Below the pieces are notes generated by a model. It was not told the DNA's origin and searched no databases. It saw nothing but the letters and a program-made list of their open reading frames with translations. Source: Lepiota brunneoincarnata (taxonomy: Eukaryota > Basidiomycota > Agaricomycetes > Agaricales > Agaricaceae). Taken from it: DNA of 64,000 bases. A program made the position numbers and the translations under genes. The stretch is from NCBI GenBank assembly GCA_023014365.1, contig JAEBUN010000016.1, positions 868,001 through 932,000 of the forward strand, read 5' to 3'. This document shows, piece by piece, positions 12,471 through 25,341 of the stretch (position 1 is its first letter; each line of letters opens with the position of its first letter).

Positions 12471-13747
12471 GCGCTTTGAATTGACAGGGATTGTCCTTTC
12501 ATTGTTGCACCGTACGGCTAAGATAACTTCAACGGCTGTTCGTTAACCTCTAAAACACTACTCTCTTGAATTTCGCTGTCAGAACGCACCCCCAGAACAC
12601 CCTAAAAGACGAAACTGTTCATTATCTATCTCGTTCCACTTGTATTAGCTTAAGCTTATCGAACTTCAGCTAAGCTTAGTGAAAACAAGCCCACGATTGA
12701 TATTTAAAACCTACAAACGTTGTTACCTTTTCAATGTTAGATTTCAGCTGCATTCTGTCGGTGATTGAGGTTTGAGTGGTAGAGCAAAACCGGCTAGTAT
12801 CTGGTGCGCTCTCTGTGGTCGGACTTCCTTATAACCTGCTCCTCGTTGTCTATGACAACTGAATGCTATTGTATGGTGAGCAATTTTTTGTTACATTGTT
12901 TCTTCTTGTTTGTATTCATCCCCTTCCTGTTATAGTAATCACTCCAGCCATGAATACTTTGTCTTACATATTTATTGTCCAGTCAGAGGACAATTGTTAT
13001 CGATCGTGCTCTCCTTCATCTCCCTACAATAGCGCAATAGCCTTTAAAAAGCCATCATGAACATACAACCACTGCACCCACAATGCAACTGAACTCCACC
13101 CCCAACAGCTCTGCTTGTCCTACTCAGACGAGGCGGGTAACTTCTTCTTTTGATACTTCTCTATTAATGTCTGGCTGTAGTACAACTACTAGTGATCATG
13201 CTACGCTGGCTACAGGGGTGTCTGGCTCAGACTTGGACATGGACATGGAGGTCCTTGATGGACGCCAGGTAAGTAGGTTATCTATGGCATCATGTATGGT
13301 TTTGATAGCTTTTGACAGTCTCACGTTACAGATGGGGCAGCTCATCCTAGCACAGCAGAACAACCATCCCGGCTGTCTGGGGATTCTAACTCGCTGAATC
13401 CTGCTCAGGAGGTACGTGCTTGAGCTCATGTGTATGTTCGATTGGTCACCAGCAGTTAGTCTATCCCAATACCTCCCAAACTCGCTGTGAGTCCATACCA
13501 CAACCCCAGTATACAGAATACTCACAAGTTTCTCAGAGCATTATCCAAAATCCCGCTATCTTACAAACCTTAGTATTGTTAATTGTAAGTCAGTTCACTT
13601 GTTGGAAGCAGCCTCCAATAGCTTGGTTTACAGCTGTCCGCTCTCAACCAGCAAGCTAGTCAAAATATCCCAACTCTATCGGTAGGTGGATTGACTATTT
13701 ATGGCTTCCATCCGGTAACACTCTTGTAGCCAAATCAGACTCTGGCA

Positions 13748-15120
13748 ATGTCATCTGCCATTGCTAGCCAGGTGTCGGAGAACCTTTCCCAACAAATCAA
13801 CAAGCAGGTACAGCAGCAAGTTGAACATCAACTCCAGCGGCCCCCTCCAGACTCTCCTACTGTACGCCACACTGGGAAACCGCGATATAGGCGGAATCCC
13901 TCCAACAGTCCCAATCAGGATTTTCCAATGGATGGATCTGATGGGCAAGCCTCTGTTGAGGAAGGATCGAAAGAGACTCTAACGGATCTACAACTAAATG
14001 TGAGTAATTATTACTACCTCCCCGGCTGCCTTAACTAATGAGCCTTATTCAGAGGATAATTTCAGGTTTCATCAAGGAGAAAAATTTATGGCGTTCCCCT
14101 CATGATACTATCCCACCCCCTCCACCTAGCGCAGATATCAAGAACTATCAGGATAGACAAGCAGGCTGTCCTGGCCCCACAGTTGATAACCCACGATTTG
14201 ACTGGAATGCTGTGTTATCAAATGGCTCCAAGTCTCGGTAGAACAATGATTTGCTTGTACTACTCACCTCGGAGCTCCAGGCTTGCATTCGGACTACCAT
14301 ACAAAATCTCTCAGCAGAAGGACAAGGACTTAGTGCCTCGCCCAGGACACCCAGATGTAGTGGCAAACCCAGAGAGCCAGTGTCCACCCCATACAATCTC
14401 CTCAACGTTGATCAAGCAAAGATCACACTTCTAGCACTGAAGCAAGCCCTTGAACAGCATCTGCAACATACGAGGACTGCTTACCTTGATGGTCAGCCTC
14501 CACCTCCAGGCTCTTTGGAGAGTCCAAGTCAAAAGGTGATGAGGGTACGAACCAAGCATGATCAAGCCAAAAAGTGCGATCGGATCCTTGGATGCAGGAA
14601 AGGGGTATGTGCAAATTTGGTCCTTACTGCATGTTATATGTGGCTTAACTTTTTGCAAGCTGTATCGCCAGAGGAAGAACATTGTTGTGAATCAAAGAAA
14701 AGATAATCCAGTATTTTGGGATCATGTCAACTCACTCCTTACAGAATTAGGGGATGGGGGGATGAGTGGTGATGAAACCGAGGTTGAGGCATATGGTACC
14801 CAGCACAAGAAAGTACGGCGCATCAGGGCAAGTTGGCAGAACCCTGCCATTACCAAGATTCTTGACTTTGTTGATAGTACTGGGGATGGTAAGATCAAAG
14901 CCATTGGCAACTCAAGCTATTTCCGCTACAGGGAAGCTGCATCAGACAGTGTTGATCCTAATGATTGCCTGAAGGGGGTTCCTGCTCAACTCCCTGAAAA
15001 CTATTATGATGATCTCTGGCGGAATGGGCTGACTGAGGGACAGCGGATATCTATTGAGTATGCTGCCCAGAGGGCACTCCCTGAGCTGGTAAGCACTATT
15101 TTCTTCCTTTATCTGAGTTT
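13748..15120 (+). CDS. Unknown-function protein, multi-exon
   Basis: Coding-like blocks run from about 13748 to 15090 in several frames, separated by GT...AG introns (for example after DLQLN near 14000). The N-terminal part is Gln-rich (LSQQINKQVQQQVEHQLQRP). A basic segment follows with HLQHTRTAYLDGQPPPPG and KLYRQRKNIVVNQRK, then GGMSGDETEVEAYG and VRRIRASWQNPAITKILDFV. This order, a basic region, a GMSGDE-type acidic turn and a tryptophan block, matches unknown-function proteins I recall from Agaricomycete accessory regions; that is from memory and unproved. No enzyme motif was seen. Exons could not all be joined with certainty. Confidence 0.5.
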
Positions 15121-15800
15121 CTCACACCATAAACCAGCTGCAGTTGAATCCATGTTTGTAACACCTTGCTTTGCAAGATCTTTCCAGTGGTTGTTTCTGT
15201 TGGAACTGAACAATAGTTTGTACAGATCCAAATATGGACAAACCAAATAGATGGTTTGGACAGTAGTTATTGCTAAGACTATGTAAAAAGTGAATGATTA
15301 TCAACAATCCCTTCCTCTACTTTGTCTACATTCTCTTTTTCTTTCAGCAACTTTCAAACTTTCACTAATGTCACTTCCTTGAATGACGTGTTTTCTTTTC
15401 TCCTTTCAAGTCTATCGCACAACCCATTAGCCTAGGACACATCCCCATCAGGTAGTGGTTTTAGGTGGGTTGCCATACAGTCTCGATATCCAGCACTCTG
15501 TTCAGATCTCAAGTCTGATGTGTCACCTCCATCGCAGTACACAAATAAATTGCAACATCCCCTTCCTCGCTACATGAACAGTATCGCCTCAGGATGCCCC
15601 CAGTTGCTTGGGTTGCTGCTTGCCAGTTGCCTGCCAGTAGCCATGACCCATTCTCGATGCTTCCTCTTCCTATATCCTTCGATCTTCCCATTCATGTCTC
15701 TGCATTGTTTATCCTAGCAAGGACCATCCGGCTTGATGAATATGAAAACATGCGATCATCCTACAATCGATGGTTCTAATGGCTGTTATACCGTAGCTGT
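15121..15800. other. No gene recognised
   Basis: Spacer between two accessory blocks; no motif, repeat or RNA gene identified. Confidence 0.4.
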
Positions 15801-16106
15801 ACCTGTCCTTGTTGGAGGACTGTGCAAAGGTCTCGGACAATACAGTGTACTGGCCAGGGAATTTGAAAGCTGTCCTATCAGTTACCTACAAGACCGTCTC
15901 AACTATGATCATTGATGCAGTCTATCAAATGGCAACCACATCTGAGGCTCTGATCCCCAGGAGTTGCTTCCACGATCATGTCTTGTCCCTCTGCCCATCT
16001 CTCATATTGGCTTCCCACTCCCATTCGCACAGCTCAAAAACTGATTCAACCCCAGAATTTGGTTGCGTTGCCTTCACCGGTGACCCAATGACTCCAGAAT
16101 GTCACT

Positions 16107-16805
16107 GTGAACTCTGTTTCACTTGTGGCCCCAGAGTACATTCGAAACCAAACTCTGGCCAACCGGCCCCTGTTCGATGCATCAGCACTTGAATTCAAAC
16201 ATATACAAGGCATAATTGGTTATCAATCCCAGGAGGGATATGCTCCTTTACTTGGACTTCCAGTGCTTCCATTGGAGGATGGCACATTTACTCATTTTGA
16301 AGAGTTGTCCAAATCATGCTTCTCTGTTGCTCCATCTGTTGCTCCATCTGAGGTCCTCAAGAAATCAGTTCTCGAACCCCATCTTGTGCACCACAAAATG
16401 GCTGCCCAAAAACTCCTCACCTTCAGCCAATTAAATGTCAAGATGACAACAAGCACAAACATAGGGGAACTATTAAAGGATCACCTATCAGTCTTACCTA
16501 TGTTGGAGGATGTGAGTCCCAAACTCTGCAAGTGGATATGGTTTTGGAGAGTTTTTCCCTATTTTCAGATTCCATCTTCTGCAAACATATCCCCTTGTAC
16601 CCACTCTCAAGCCAGGCTTTGTCTTTTCATCAATGGCTGCGAAATGATGCCTATCGCCCTTGCCGATTTCTCACAAAGCAAACAGGTATCGGAGCATCTC
16701 ATTCAAATGGGGTCCCAGTCAACATTTCTCAACTCCCTCTTGATGTACAATCCCACAATAAAACATCTCCCCATTGACATCGAGCATGTAGTTCGACCGC
16801 TCTAA
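16107..16805 (+). pseudogene. Possible sacsin-like fragment
   Basis: A 232-codon plus-strand frame includes YAPLLGLPVLPLEDGTFTHF. A leucine/proline block of the form GLPLLPLxDGTF recurs in sacsin-type chaperone repeats, which carry Hsp90-like ATPase folds. The match is one short block. Coding-like sequence upstream (15.8-16.1 kb) is broken by stops and no ATPase motif was found, so this would be a fragment. A different large unknown protein is equally possible. Confidence 0.25.
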
Positions 16806-18220
16806 GCAGAGCATAGATGCCCTCTTCAATGCGTTGAATACTGATTCACATCGTCGGCTCGTTCTGGATCAAGAACGACTTTGCTCTCCAAACACATAAA
16901 TACTTCACTGGTCATCCTCACCTCAAGTCATTGCCCACCTGGAAAATTGCTGGTGGTACATACGCAACTGCACGCTAGGTTCAGATGCTACCACATAGCA
17001 TTCCACTTGATGCTGTCAACTGATTTGCTTCTGGGAACCATACAAACTATTCTAATCCGCTTTTTTACATGGGCATCAAACCATGGCCTTCCACTCTACC
17101 TCTCCTCGACATCCCAAAGATATTGGAGCCTGGCATGGACGGAGCATTTGCAAAACTTGTAAATGCACTCCTATCAACAAGCGGTCTCGATTTGATATCC
17201 CTTCTAAAGTGGACTTTGCAATAATTTGATTTTAGCGTACTCCAGGAAAATTTGTGCTATTGGAAATGTGTTGTTATAGCACGAACAGCCTTGCAAAAGC
17301 AAAGTCTGTGCTATGCCTCTGTGGTCTCTAGTTTATCTATTACGTCGGCAGTTCCGAAGTGAACCATGTATAAAGTCGATTGTCACCCAATTGTTGTGGT
17401 ATTTATTTAAAATCGGATACTGACTATTTACCTATAGACATAGTTAGATTGCACGACACAGTCATTGAGCTAGGTACCTCTTTGCAAACTATCTTGATCT
17501 TTTCTGAACTTTGCTTTATAAAAGGTTCATTAGGTTCTAGATGAGTGTTTATTGCTCTATGAACACACCCCTGCCAGGGATCAGGACATTTCAAACATGA
17601 AGCAAGATGTCTACCTGAACAGCCTTGTACATCACTTTATCCCAAGCGAGTACTTCTTTCAATGAATATCCTCCCCTACTAAGACGCCCCAACTCCCCCC
17701 TCAGCTTCATCACAACCTCACCTGCAATCCTCGCAGGGCCTTCCATCATCACTCCCCATTCCAACTATGGGGTAGGTTGCCCTCAAGGATGCATGGATTC
17801 TAGGAACTGCTGGTTCTGGGAATATGGTTTGTAGCATTCTGAAACTTCTGGTCATGGCACATATGTAGTATCACTAGCACCGACTTGCACTTATATGTGT
17901 TGACTACAATGTATCCAGGTATCCCATAACGACTTTATTGTCATCTGGCACCTTGTTCTCGCTTGTGACAATCAAGTGGGTGTCACAAATGTGACATACC
18001 AACAATAGTGACATCCCGAGCGGGTGTCATGATGGTGACAAACTTGTTCTGAGCGGGAAGGAATGCAACAATAGAGCAGTCAGGTATAAGTAACAGCCAT
18101 TAGATTTTAGGCTTCTCATCCACCTACCATCATTTTAATGGTTTCTCAAATACCACAGGTACAATATCCTGTTCCAGGGTGGCCTCCTACAAGCCTAACA
18201 AATAATATTACTAGTTCTTC
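16806..18220. other. No intact gene; a second GTGAC-rich patch
   Basis: Short frames only. At about 17965-18056 there is a cluster of GTGACA/TGTCAC words with GAGCGGGTG, resembling the patch at 7426-7500. Confidence 0.4.
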
Positions 18221-18239
18221 CTCAGAGATGTATTCTCTA

Positions 18240-19845
18240 GCCCTGAGACACACCACCACAACATGCCAATCAACATGCTCAAGTTCAGCAGTAATGGGTC
18301 TCAGCTGCTGAGTGGAGGTAGCTCGTTACATGATTGATTTGGTACACAATCTGATATTCAACAGGTGATGATTGCAAAGTGATAATCTGGGATATTTGGG
18401 CAATCCTCTCCACCCCTGAGTGGTTAATTCACATTCTGGAACATGGTGCCATTTGTAGCGCAATATGGGCTCCACTGGCGACGGACAGCTCACTCCTATA
18501 CTTTATCTTTGGCTGCGCTGATGGTTCCATTCACATATATCAGGAAAATCACCAAAAAGGAGTACGCATTCGTTCAGAAACATCTAATACATGAAGACGC
18601 AGTTCAGGACCTTGCATTCGACCCCGTTAACTTTCATGTGGTGACCGTAGGTGGTGGCCAGCTTATAGTCTGGAATATCAACCCTCAAGGTAATGTTCAC
18701 TACTTGCCGCCCTACCTTTCCCTGACTTGATTTTCTCAGGTCAACTATCTCAGTTGGGTGGTACACCGCCTCAGTGTTCCATTGCCCGTTCCGTCAAGTT
18801 CCTGGATTCAGGTAACAAAGTGCTTGTGGCGTTCTTGCAATCACATGAATTGTGCGTAGCTCCATAATTTCACATATTAGTCTGACCATCTATAATCAGA
18901 CTTATCTATCAGCTTGATCCATGGAGGCTATCCGAACATTACATCCTCTCTACAAGAATGTAAGCATCCACTTTGTATTACTGCAGAGCTTAGTACCCAT
19001 ATAGCATCGATGCCTTCAAGCGGATGCGCCGTTCTGTGTGCTGATAAGCAGACGCTCTTGGTTTCAAACTTAGCCACCGGGATTGATGTTTACAACCTAC
19101 CACCAGTGAAACCAGTCTGGGTCCTTCGGCACATCGTGCAGCAAAATGTGCCACTACTCTTAGCATCCAGTGACTAGAGGCACTGTGATTGCTGTTGGGA
19201 GTGATGACGGCTGTGTCCATCTCTTCGACCAACAGAGTGGTTCACTTGTTACATCTCTCTATCATGGACCCAGTAAGTCAGAACCTATGAATCTCATATC
19301 ATTATTGCTCAATTTCCGCTCCAGTTGGAACCCGTGTCCAGGTTGTTGATGTGAGTGCCCAACCATGCCTTATGTCACATTGTAAGGCTTAAACTACTCC
19401 ACACAGGTACATACAAGCAAAGATGAATACCTCATTGCCTCCGCTACCAGCGATGCGAATGAGTCTATTTTTGAGATTAAACTCTGGAGCACGAAGGTTC
19501 TGGGCTATCCAAATACTCAGTCAAACAAATCACTAACATATCGCCCCAGGAATTTAGGACCAGTGCTGATAACTCACCCCGCTTTTTTCAAACTGCTGGA
19601 TTGTTGCAGTCATGGCAAGTATTTATGTGCTTCTTTATTGCCATGGTTATCCAGTATATCGCCCTGAGGGTTATCAGATAATGTCTTTTCTGTTGCTTCA
19701 TTTTCTTCTGTTTCCTCAGTGGGTGCGAGAACAAGGTTGAGGAATTGCAAACAATGCCCTTCCTTGCCCCCTCCAATGCTACCCTCATTGTTATGTTCTA
19801 CAACCCCAATAGCTTTTCCCCACAAGATGAAATCTCAGTAGATTA
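18240..19845 (+). pseudogene. WD40-repeat gene, paralogue of the 10-11 kb gene
   Basis: Plus-strand blocks mirror the other copy: NMLKFSSNGSQLLSGG, VIIWDIWAILSTPEWL, ICSAIWAPL, FGCADGSIHIYQ, VQDLAFDPVNFHVVTVGGG, LVSNLATGIDVYNLPPV and AVGSDDGCVHLFDQQSG. The matching parts fall in the same order as in the 10.2-11.4 kb gene. The frame must shift between GSIHIYQ and the following KKEYAFVQKH (near 18545), and a stop interrupts the part around 19177. Short introns with plausible GT and AG ends are also present. I read it as a decaying copy of a duplicated beta-propeller gene; correction of a sequencing error could restore part of it. Confidence 0.55.
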
Positions 19846-19859
19846 AGTACACTGTTGAC

Positions 19860-20640
19860 TGGTCACATTTTTGCAGAGCAGCTAGTCACAGCTCTAGGTT
19901 TGTGACTGTCTATAGTACGATATAAATGCACATGTAGATCCTAGAGCATCCTCCTAGATTATGACTCATGGTAGTGCTTAAATAATGTCCCAATGACCAT
20001 GTGCTTTTCTTCATCTCTCCCAATATTGCGACTAGGAGCATGGAGCGAGGGGGTGATTAGTTGGATTGTGCCAGAAGGCACTGAGCATAAAGCAGGGTTC
20101 AGAACAATGTGGGGTTAGGCCGATGCCTGAGGTGGCAATCAAAGCTGCATTTACTTCATTACTCCCAGCGTTGCAGGTTACAGGGCATGCTAGCTTGTCA
20201 CACGATTCAGGAAAACCTCTTTCAGAGCCTGTAGCTATTCATTGTTCTGCACACATGCTCAGTTCGGGGCCCCAGCTGGTAGCAATGCCGACTTTCCCTC
20301 TGGGATTTGATTGTTGACCATAAGAGATCCGTCTACCTTGCCTGCCCCTTTTGACTAACACCTCCACTAGTGAATAGACAAGCACATCAGTTGTGCCTTT
20401 TGGCACACTGCAACCATCAAGCAGTGCCACATATGTTACCTTGCCTTCATCCCAACACTCTTCCAGCCAGAGCTACATATGATCCCTGCGACCGCTTTCT
20501 TTACCCCACAACCAACTCCTGCCTCTCCCATCACAATGCTTTGGTACTCATTTTCCCTATGAACTACCGGCTGCCAGCCACTTTGACCTTTTCCAACAAT
20601 AGTCATGCGTCCCCCGCACTATGATCCCTCCTAATGAGTG
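19860..20640. other. No clear gene
   Basis: Short frames between the WD40 copy and the peptidase relic. Some of it could be the untraceable 5' part of that peptidase gene. Confidence 0.35.
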
Positions 20641-20649
20641 GTTGATCGA

Positions 20650-21935
20650 CCAACTATAGAGGGGTTCGCCTGACCAAAGATTCAGATACCATCATTCCAT
20701 ATACCGACAAGGTTGTCATGAAATACCCCAAACCAGGCTGCAACAATCCCCTTGTTCCCCTGCATGTTTTCGACCTTGGCCATTACCTTGAAGCTGCCAA
20801 GACTGGCATCATCAACTTCGGACCTACCACTGGAACATGCGACTCTTACTTTGGACTGGGAGCATCAGAAGCCAGCAGATGATAGCATTATTCTCAAGGT
20901 TGCATGCATAGGGGAAGCGAGTCTGCTTGTGAAAGAACTCAATCGAAATGTGGATGACTGGACATGTTATCTTGTTCAGCTCTGAATGCTGCCAATGCTC
21001 ATTACAGGATGTATGGGCATGTGGATCCTGACAATTGGGGAAGGGTGGGGAAGAGGGCAATGATGGTTGGATTGACAATGTGAGTTACGGTTACTTCATC
21101 TATAATTTCCCTGGGATGAGCTTATTTAAATTTGAAATCTAGTCCCAGAATATATACCCCCTTCCAACAGAGCTGACCACAGGAGGTTCAAACCCATATC
21201 TTAATATCGTCCCCACTACTGAGGGTTATAATCATATTGCGTTATTCAGTTCAGGCTAATTCTGATACACCACACTTCCTCACCTCTGGCAAGTGGGAGG
21301 TGACAGGGGGTATTAAAGCTGTTGACAAAAAGAAAGGCCTCGTGTGAGTCTGTGCACATCAATAACCACAAAGTATTGATCAATTTACATGTAGATACTT
21401 TGAGGCAGCTAATCCTTCATCAATCGAACAACATATTTATTCAACTCCAATCCCCACACTCAGCTCATCCAGTTCAACAGAGCCAACACCTTTAACCGAC
21501 ACCAGCAAACAGGCATGGTATGCTGCTGACTTTTCTCCACAAGCAGGATTCTATGTGTTGGGTTATGATGGGCCAGGTGTACCATGGCAGAAGTGATCCA
21601 GACCAATGATTCCAGTGGGGTCTCCATAACTCAGCATTTTCAAAACCTGCTGAACGTCGTTTGCAGACTTCAACTATGTACTCAACACCAATGATTACTT
21701 GCAAAACATCACAAGAGAATATGAAGCACCAACTGTCACTCATTCTGTGATTGTTAGTGATGGGTATGGTGAGTATGGCCAAGTTTTTTGCAGACTGGAT
21801 AAAGCTGACCACCATGTAGAGCTGAATGTCAAGAAGATTCGTCCCCCAAGAATGGATGATTCTGGGAGGACCAAGTATCCTGTGCTCTTCCGGGTGAGTC
21901 TTTTTATGCCAGGAGCTCAGTTATCATTGGTGTAG
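20650..21935 (+). pseudogene. Decayed dipeptidyl aminopeptidase (DPP IV/Ste13/Dap2 type)
   Basis: Pieces in all three plus frames, in the right order, match the beta-propeller of fungal S9B dipeptidyl peptidases: SDTIIPYTDKVVMKYPKPG, HVFDLGHYLEAAKTGI, DDSIILKVACIGEASLLVKE, GWIDNVS, GSNPYLNIVPTTEGYNHIAL, then FEAxNPSSIE-like and YGDFSPQAGF-like remnants, and finally YEAPTVTHSVIVSDGYG, LNVKKIRPPRMDD and KYPVLFRV just before the hydrolase domain. These enzymes are type II membrane proteins of the vacuole or Golgi that remove X-Pro dipeptides. The copy needs many frame changes, the GWSYGG serine block expected after KYPVLFRVYGGPG is absent, and no N-terminal membrane anchor is visible. It covers about half of a normal gene, so it cannot encode an active enzyme. 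Confidence 0.75.
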
Positions 21936-21939
21936 ACAT

Positions 21940-24710
21940 CACTATATCATGTCCGTCTACTGGGTGTGCCTCATCAGGGCCATTTTGCCCCATGGGGCCC
22001 TTCACAGTGCAATCGGGCATTTCTAGCTGGTATGGAGTTTAGATTGTTAATGTATGCAGTGGGCCTATCATCAAGTTTTGCAAGCAGCCAGAGGGAAAGG
22101 GGTGCAGACTACAATACCCTGACATTCAGAAGTACGGGAGACGTTGCCGCGCAAGAAATGGGAAGTAGATTAGATAAATGTCTAACTATTCATTTCAACC
22201 TTAGCAAACGCCTTGTCAATATCATGATTGAATGAGCAATCGGAGAACTTGTCTGCTAATTGAAGGACACCAGTCCGTACTATGGACTGTGGCAAGCCAC
22301 CGACAAATCCCTCTGCCATATGCCAACTGGGCAGCCAGCTTGAGCACTAGAGGGTGGAATTGAGTGAGCTGATTACAGGTAAGCCCATGAAATGAACATG
22401 CACATGCCTAACGAGAATTTTGGATGCATCAGGACACACTCCTTTCAAAGTGTCTTCTTCTCCCAAAGGTAGATGTTGCTGCGTTCTTTCGGAGTTGGTT
22501 TGGGTACCAGGACCATTATCCGATGGCGAGTGGGGCTGGGATCGCAGCCAACCAATGGTAGATTCTCCAAGTTCGAGTGGGGCTGGGATCGTGGCCAACC
22601 AATGGTAGATTCTCTCAAAGTCTACAGGTTGGCTGCTGCCCACAGTATGTATGCACCTGGCGGGCTGTTCCATTTCTACGAGGCTCAGGTTATCCTTGCT
22701 GGCATTTACCCTCGATGATGATTTCTCCACCAAATGAACCCCGGACAAGGCAAAAGTGGCATCAATATCATGGTTGAACAAACAACAATCAAGAAAAGTG
22801 TTGTTGAGGACTAGCAGGATACCAAATGACCCTGATATACTGGACATTTTGAGCGCGAGCGGTGGGCAAACAGGAGTTACAGGAACTGTAAAGGCAAGGT
22901 AAGATGTTACACCTTCCCAATCACGAGTACATCCTCTATTAATGGCTATGCTACATCTAGGGTTGTTCACCATTCCTGGCTCGCTAGCAATACCAATTGT
23001 TTACATCTTTTTTTGGGGACTGCTCAAAACCAGCTTCCAAAACGCCTCTCTTCTCTACAGGGTTTGTACTGCTGCCAGTTCACTCCCTGCCACCATGCAA
23101 CCATCACCCGACATGAAGGATGGTGAACCCTATCAACGGATAGCCAGGAACTACATCCACGCCTCACTCTAAAGCCCTGTGAGCCCAACTGCAAGTCGAT
23201 TATAAGATTTGGTGAATCCCTCCATGCATCATATAAATATACCGAAATAACTCAGCAGGCAGAAAGACTCTTCTTCCAGCAGAATACAGGCAAAAAGCCA
23301 CCACAACTGAGGACCAAGTACCCCTGTGATTTCTTATAATATATCCAATAGTTCGGCACATTTTTCATCTACTCCTGCTCAATCATATGCACCTCCATAC
23401 CAGCTGGAACGGTGCTACCCCATTAAAACATCATCAAGATACCACAACTATTCCCAAAATTAACTTCTAAACAATGATTACCTAGAGGTGACATCCCCGA
23501 CTACAACCCACAATACTCAGGTTGAGCTTGGTAGACAATTGCTTGCCGTTCTTGCCCTTGGTACACCTAGCTACAAACATCAGTTTAGATAAATATCTTA
23601 GCCAGCCACTGATTTGTAAATTCATCCATATACAACTTTCCAGCAGTGGCCCGCTCCCGTGCCCACTCGTGGGCCACTCAATCTGTACACTCTACCGATT
23701 CTGAATCGTTGACATAATCTGTAGATTGGGCATATTATTGAATAGAACCTGATTAGTGTATAACACCTATTATAGGTACAGAGACAATAAACTAATTCTA
23801 TCTCGGTCATTGCAACAGATTCTAGATCTTTTAAGTTGATCTGTGTCATAAACAGGTCCTTTTATTGTGTCAGACTCGGTTCTAAAACACGTGATGGGTA
23901 CCGAGTGTACAAACGAATCTGATTCTTATAACTATTCTTTTGTACCCCCGATTCATAGGACCGATTCTGGCAGGTCTCAGGTGTGATCTTCCTGTAACGC
24001 CACAGGACCCCGGAAAATCCTCCTTTAGGCTGAGTCCGAGTTTGGACAAACCCACTTCGGGGAAGGCACCAAGGCAGAGGCCGGACCCGTGATGTTTGGG
24101 CAAAATCTGGGGTGGGACCGCCGGAAGCCGGATCCAATTTGGACCAATCAGGGGCATGGGAACTCCCAGGTTTGGACAAGCGTTTTCCGGAAGGGGATCC
24201 GGCCTCTATGGGGTCCGGGGTCTGTTCTAAGTGGATCCTCAAGCAGGATGATTGTGATGTCCTTCAGAATTCCAAATGGCCCTGAAGGGCCGTGCATTTC
24301 AATGCATTGCTCGGGACACTTGGGGAGGGCGAGAGGTCACGATGGAGGCAGAGGAAGGCGGGATAATGACTTGATGATAACGATTATTATTAGTTGGATG
24401 GGTCTTGTTTCTAATTCGTGCATTGAGGAAGGATTTTGCAAGTCACTGTTTTACTGCTTCCATCACTATTAAGGCTGGTAGCATGACTCCGACGGTGGCT
24501 GTTTATTCTAGAGCGGCAAAGCTTCATAGGGTCAAGATTGGGCGATGGATATCACTAGCTGCGATTACACATGACCATATCATACAATATACGAGGGTAT
24601 AGCAGAATGTCCATCCACGATGCATTTACGAGTTGATCTGCTGCTGGGCCTGGCCTTTGTCATGGCGGGCGTTGCCTAGATTCGCACAATGTCAGTTCAG
24701 GCCCCAAATC
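21940..24710. other. Repeat-bearing region without a recognised gene
   Basis: A 208-codon minus-strand frame at 22973-22347 has no motif I trust; its ISGSFGILLVLNNTFLDCCL segment loosely resembles the start of a copia-type protease but lacks the DSG triad. A frame at 22942-23172 is hydrophobic near its start. The rest (23.2-24.7 kb) has short frames only, with a GGATCC-rich patch near 24.1-24.2 kb. Confidence 0.35.
22527..22614. repeat. 47-bp tandem duplication
   Basis: A block starting CGAGTGGGGCTGGGATCG and including CCAACCAATGGTAGATTCTC appears at 22527 and again at 22574, with two base differences near the middle. Confidence 0.85.
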
Positions 24711-24728
24711 CCGGCCAAAAGTGCCTGA

Positions 24729-25088
24729 TCACCCACCAGAAGTCTCTTGGGTCCTGTCCCCAGTAACAGCGCCAACAACCGTGTCCGTCTTTCCTGCAAT
24801 TCGATCCTTGGTGCCCTCGACATAACCCTTGGCCTGAGCGGCTTTGTACTCTGCCTCTCCTGTCGCGTGTTCCTCTTTACCGCATTGCGACCATGAATCG
24901 AGGCCGGTCATGTTGCCGATGGCTTCGACAACGTTGCCCTTGGTGGAGTGGATCTGACCAGAGACCTTGCTGTCGTGGGATGTGGGGGTTAGTGGAAAGC
25001 CGTGGGTGAACGAACGCTAATCGAAGGTGTACCTAGGTTCGCCAGAAGCCATGTTGTTGGCAGAAGAGTTGGAAATGTTGGAAGACAT
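24729..25088 (-). CDS. CsbD-like stress-response protein
   Basis: Two exons, 25088-25033 and 24969-24729, joined across a 63-nt GTACAC...CAG intron, give a 98-residue hydrophilic protein with no signal peptide. The body (KGNVVEAIGNMTGLDSW, then GKEEHATGEAEYKAAQAKGY, GTKDRIAGKTDTVVGAVTGD) is the repeated G-x-x-x-x-x-G pattern of CsbD-like proteins, short disordered or helical proteins induced by general stress in bacteria and common in fungi. Some fungal members were described as cruciform- or mismatch-binding; no DNA-binding residue can be pointed to here. The start is the first ATG in frame, and exon 1 is rich in Ser and Asn. It is divergent from SDR-1, 253 bp apart, so the two may share a promoter region. 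Confidence 0.85.
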
Positions 25089-25341
25089 TATACGATGATG
25101 ATGAGGAAAGAGCTGTAGCCCCGAGCGGGTTTATATATGCACGCAGGTAACGACGAGGTGGAGAGGGTATGACGATGTCGCCGTCATCGTTTTTCGGAGA
25201 GAGTGCTTGCGATGATGGGCTATGACGTCGCCGGGCAGCTATCACATGCTCTGTGTGGTTGGCAGCCAATTTTTGCTGCCGCATATCAATGTAAACCGTC
25301 CTCACCACACACACACATGCATACATGCACAAATATACTTC

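Noticed and set aside
22347..22973. Copia-type gag-pol fragment
   Set aside because: Only a loose likeness in one strand; no DSG, zinc knuckle or integrase motif.
25222..25341. Earlier start for SDR-1
   Set aside because: The extra 40 residues are absent from the paralogue and have no SDR character; the ATG at 25342 matches exon-1 length exactly.
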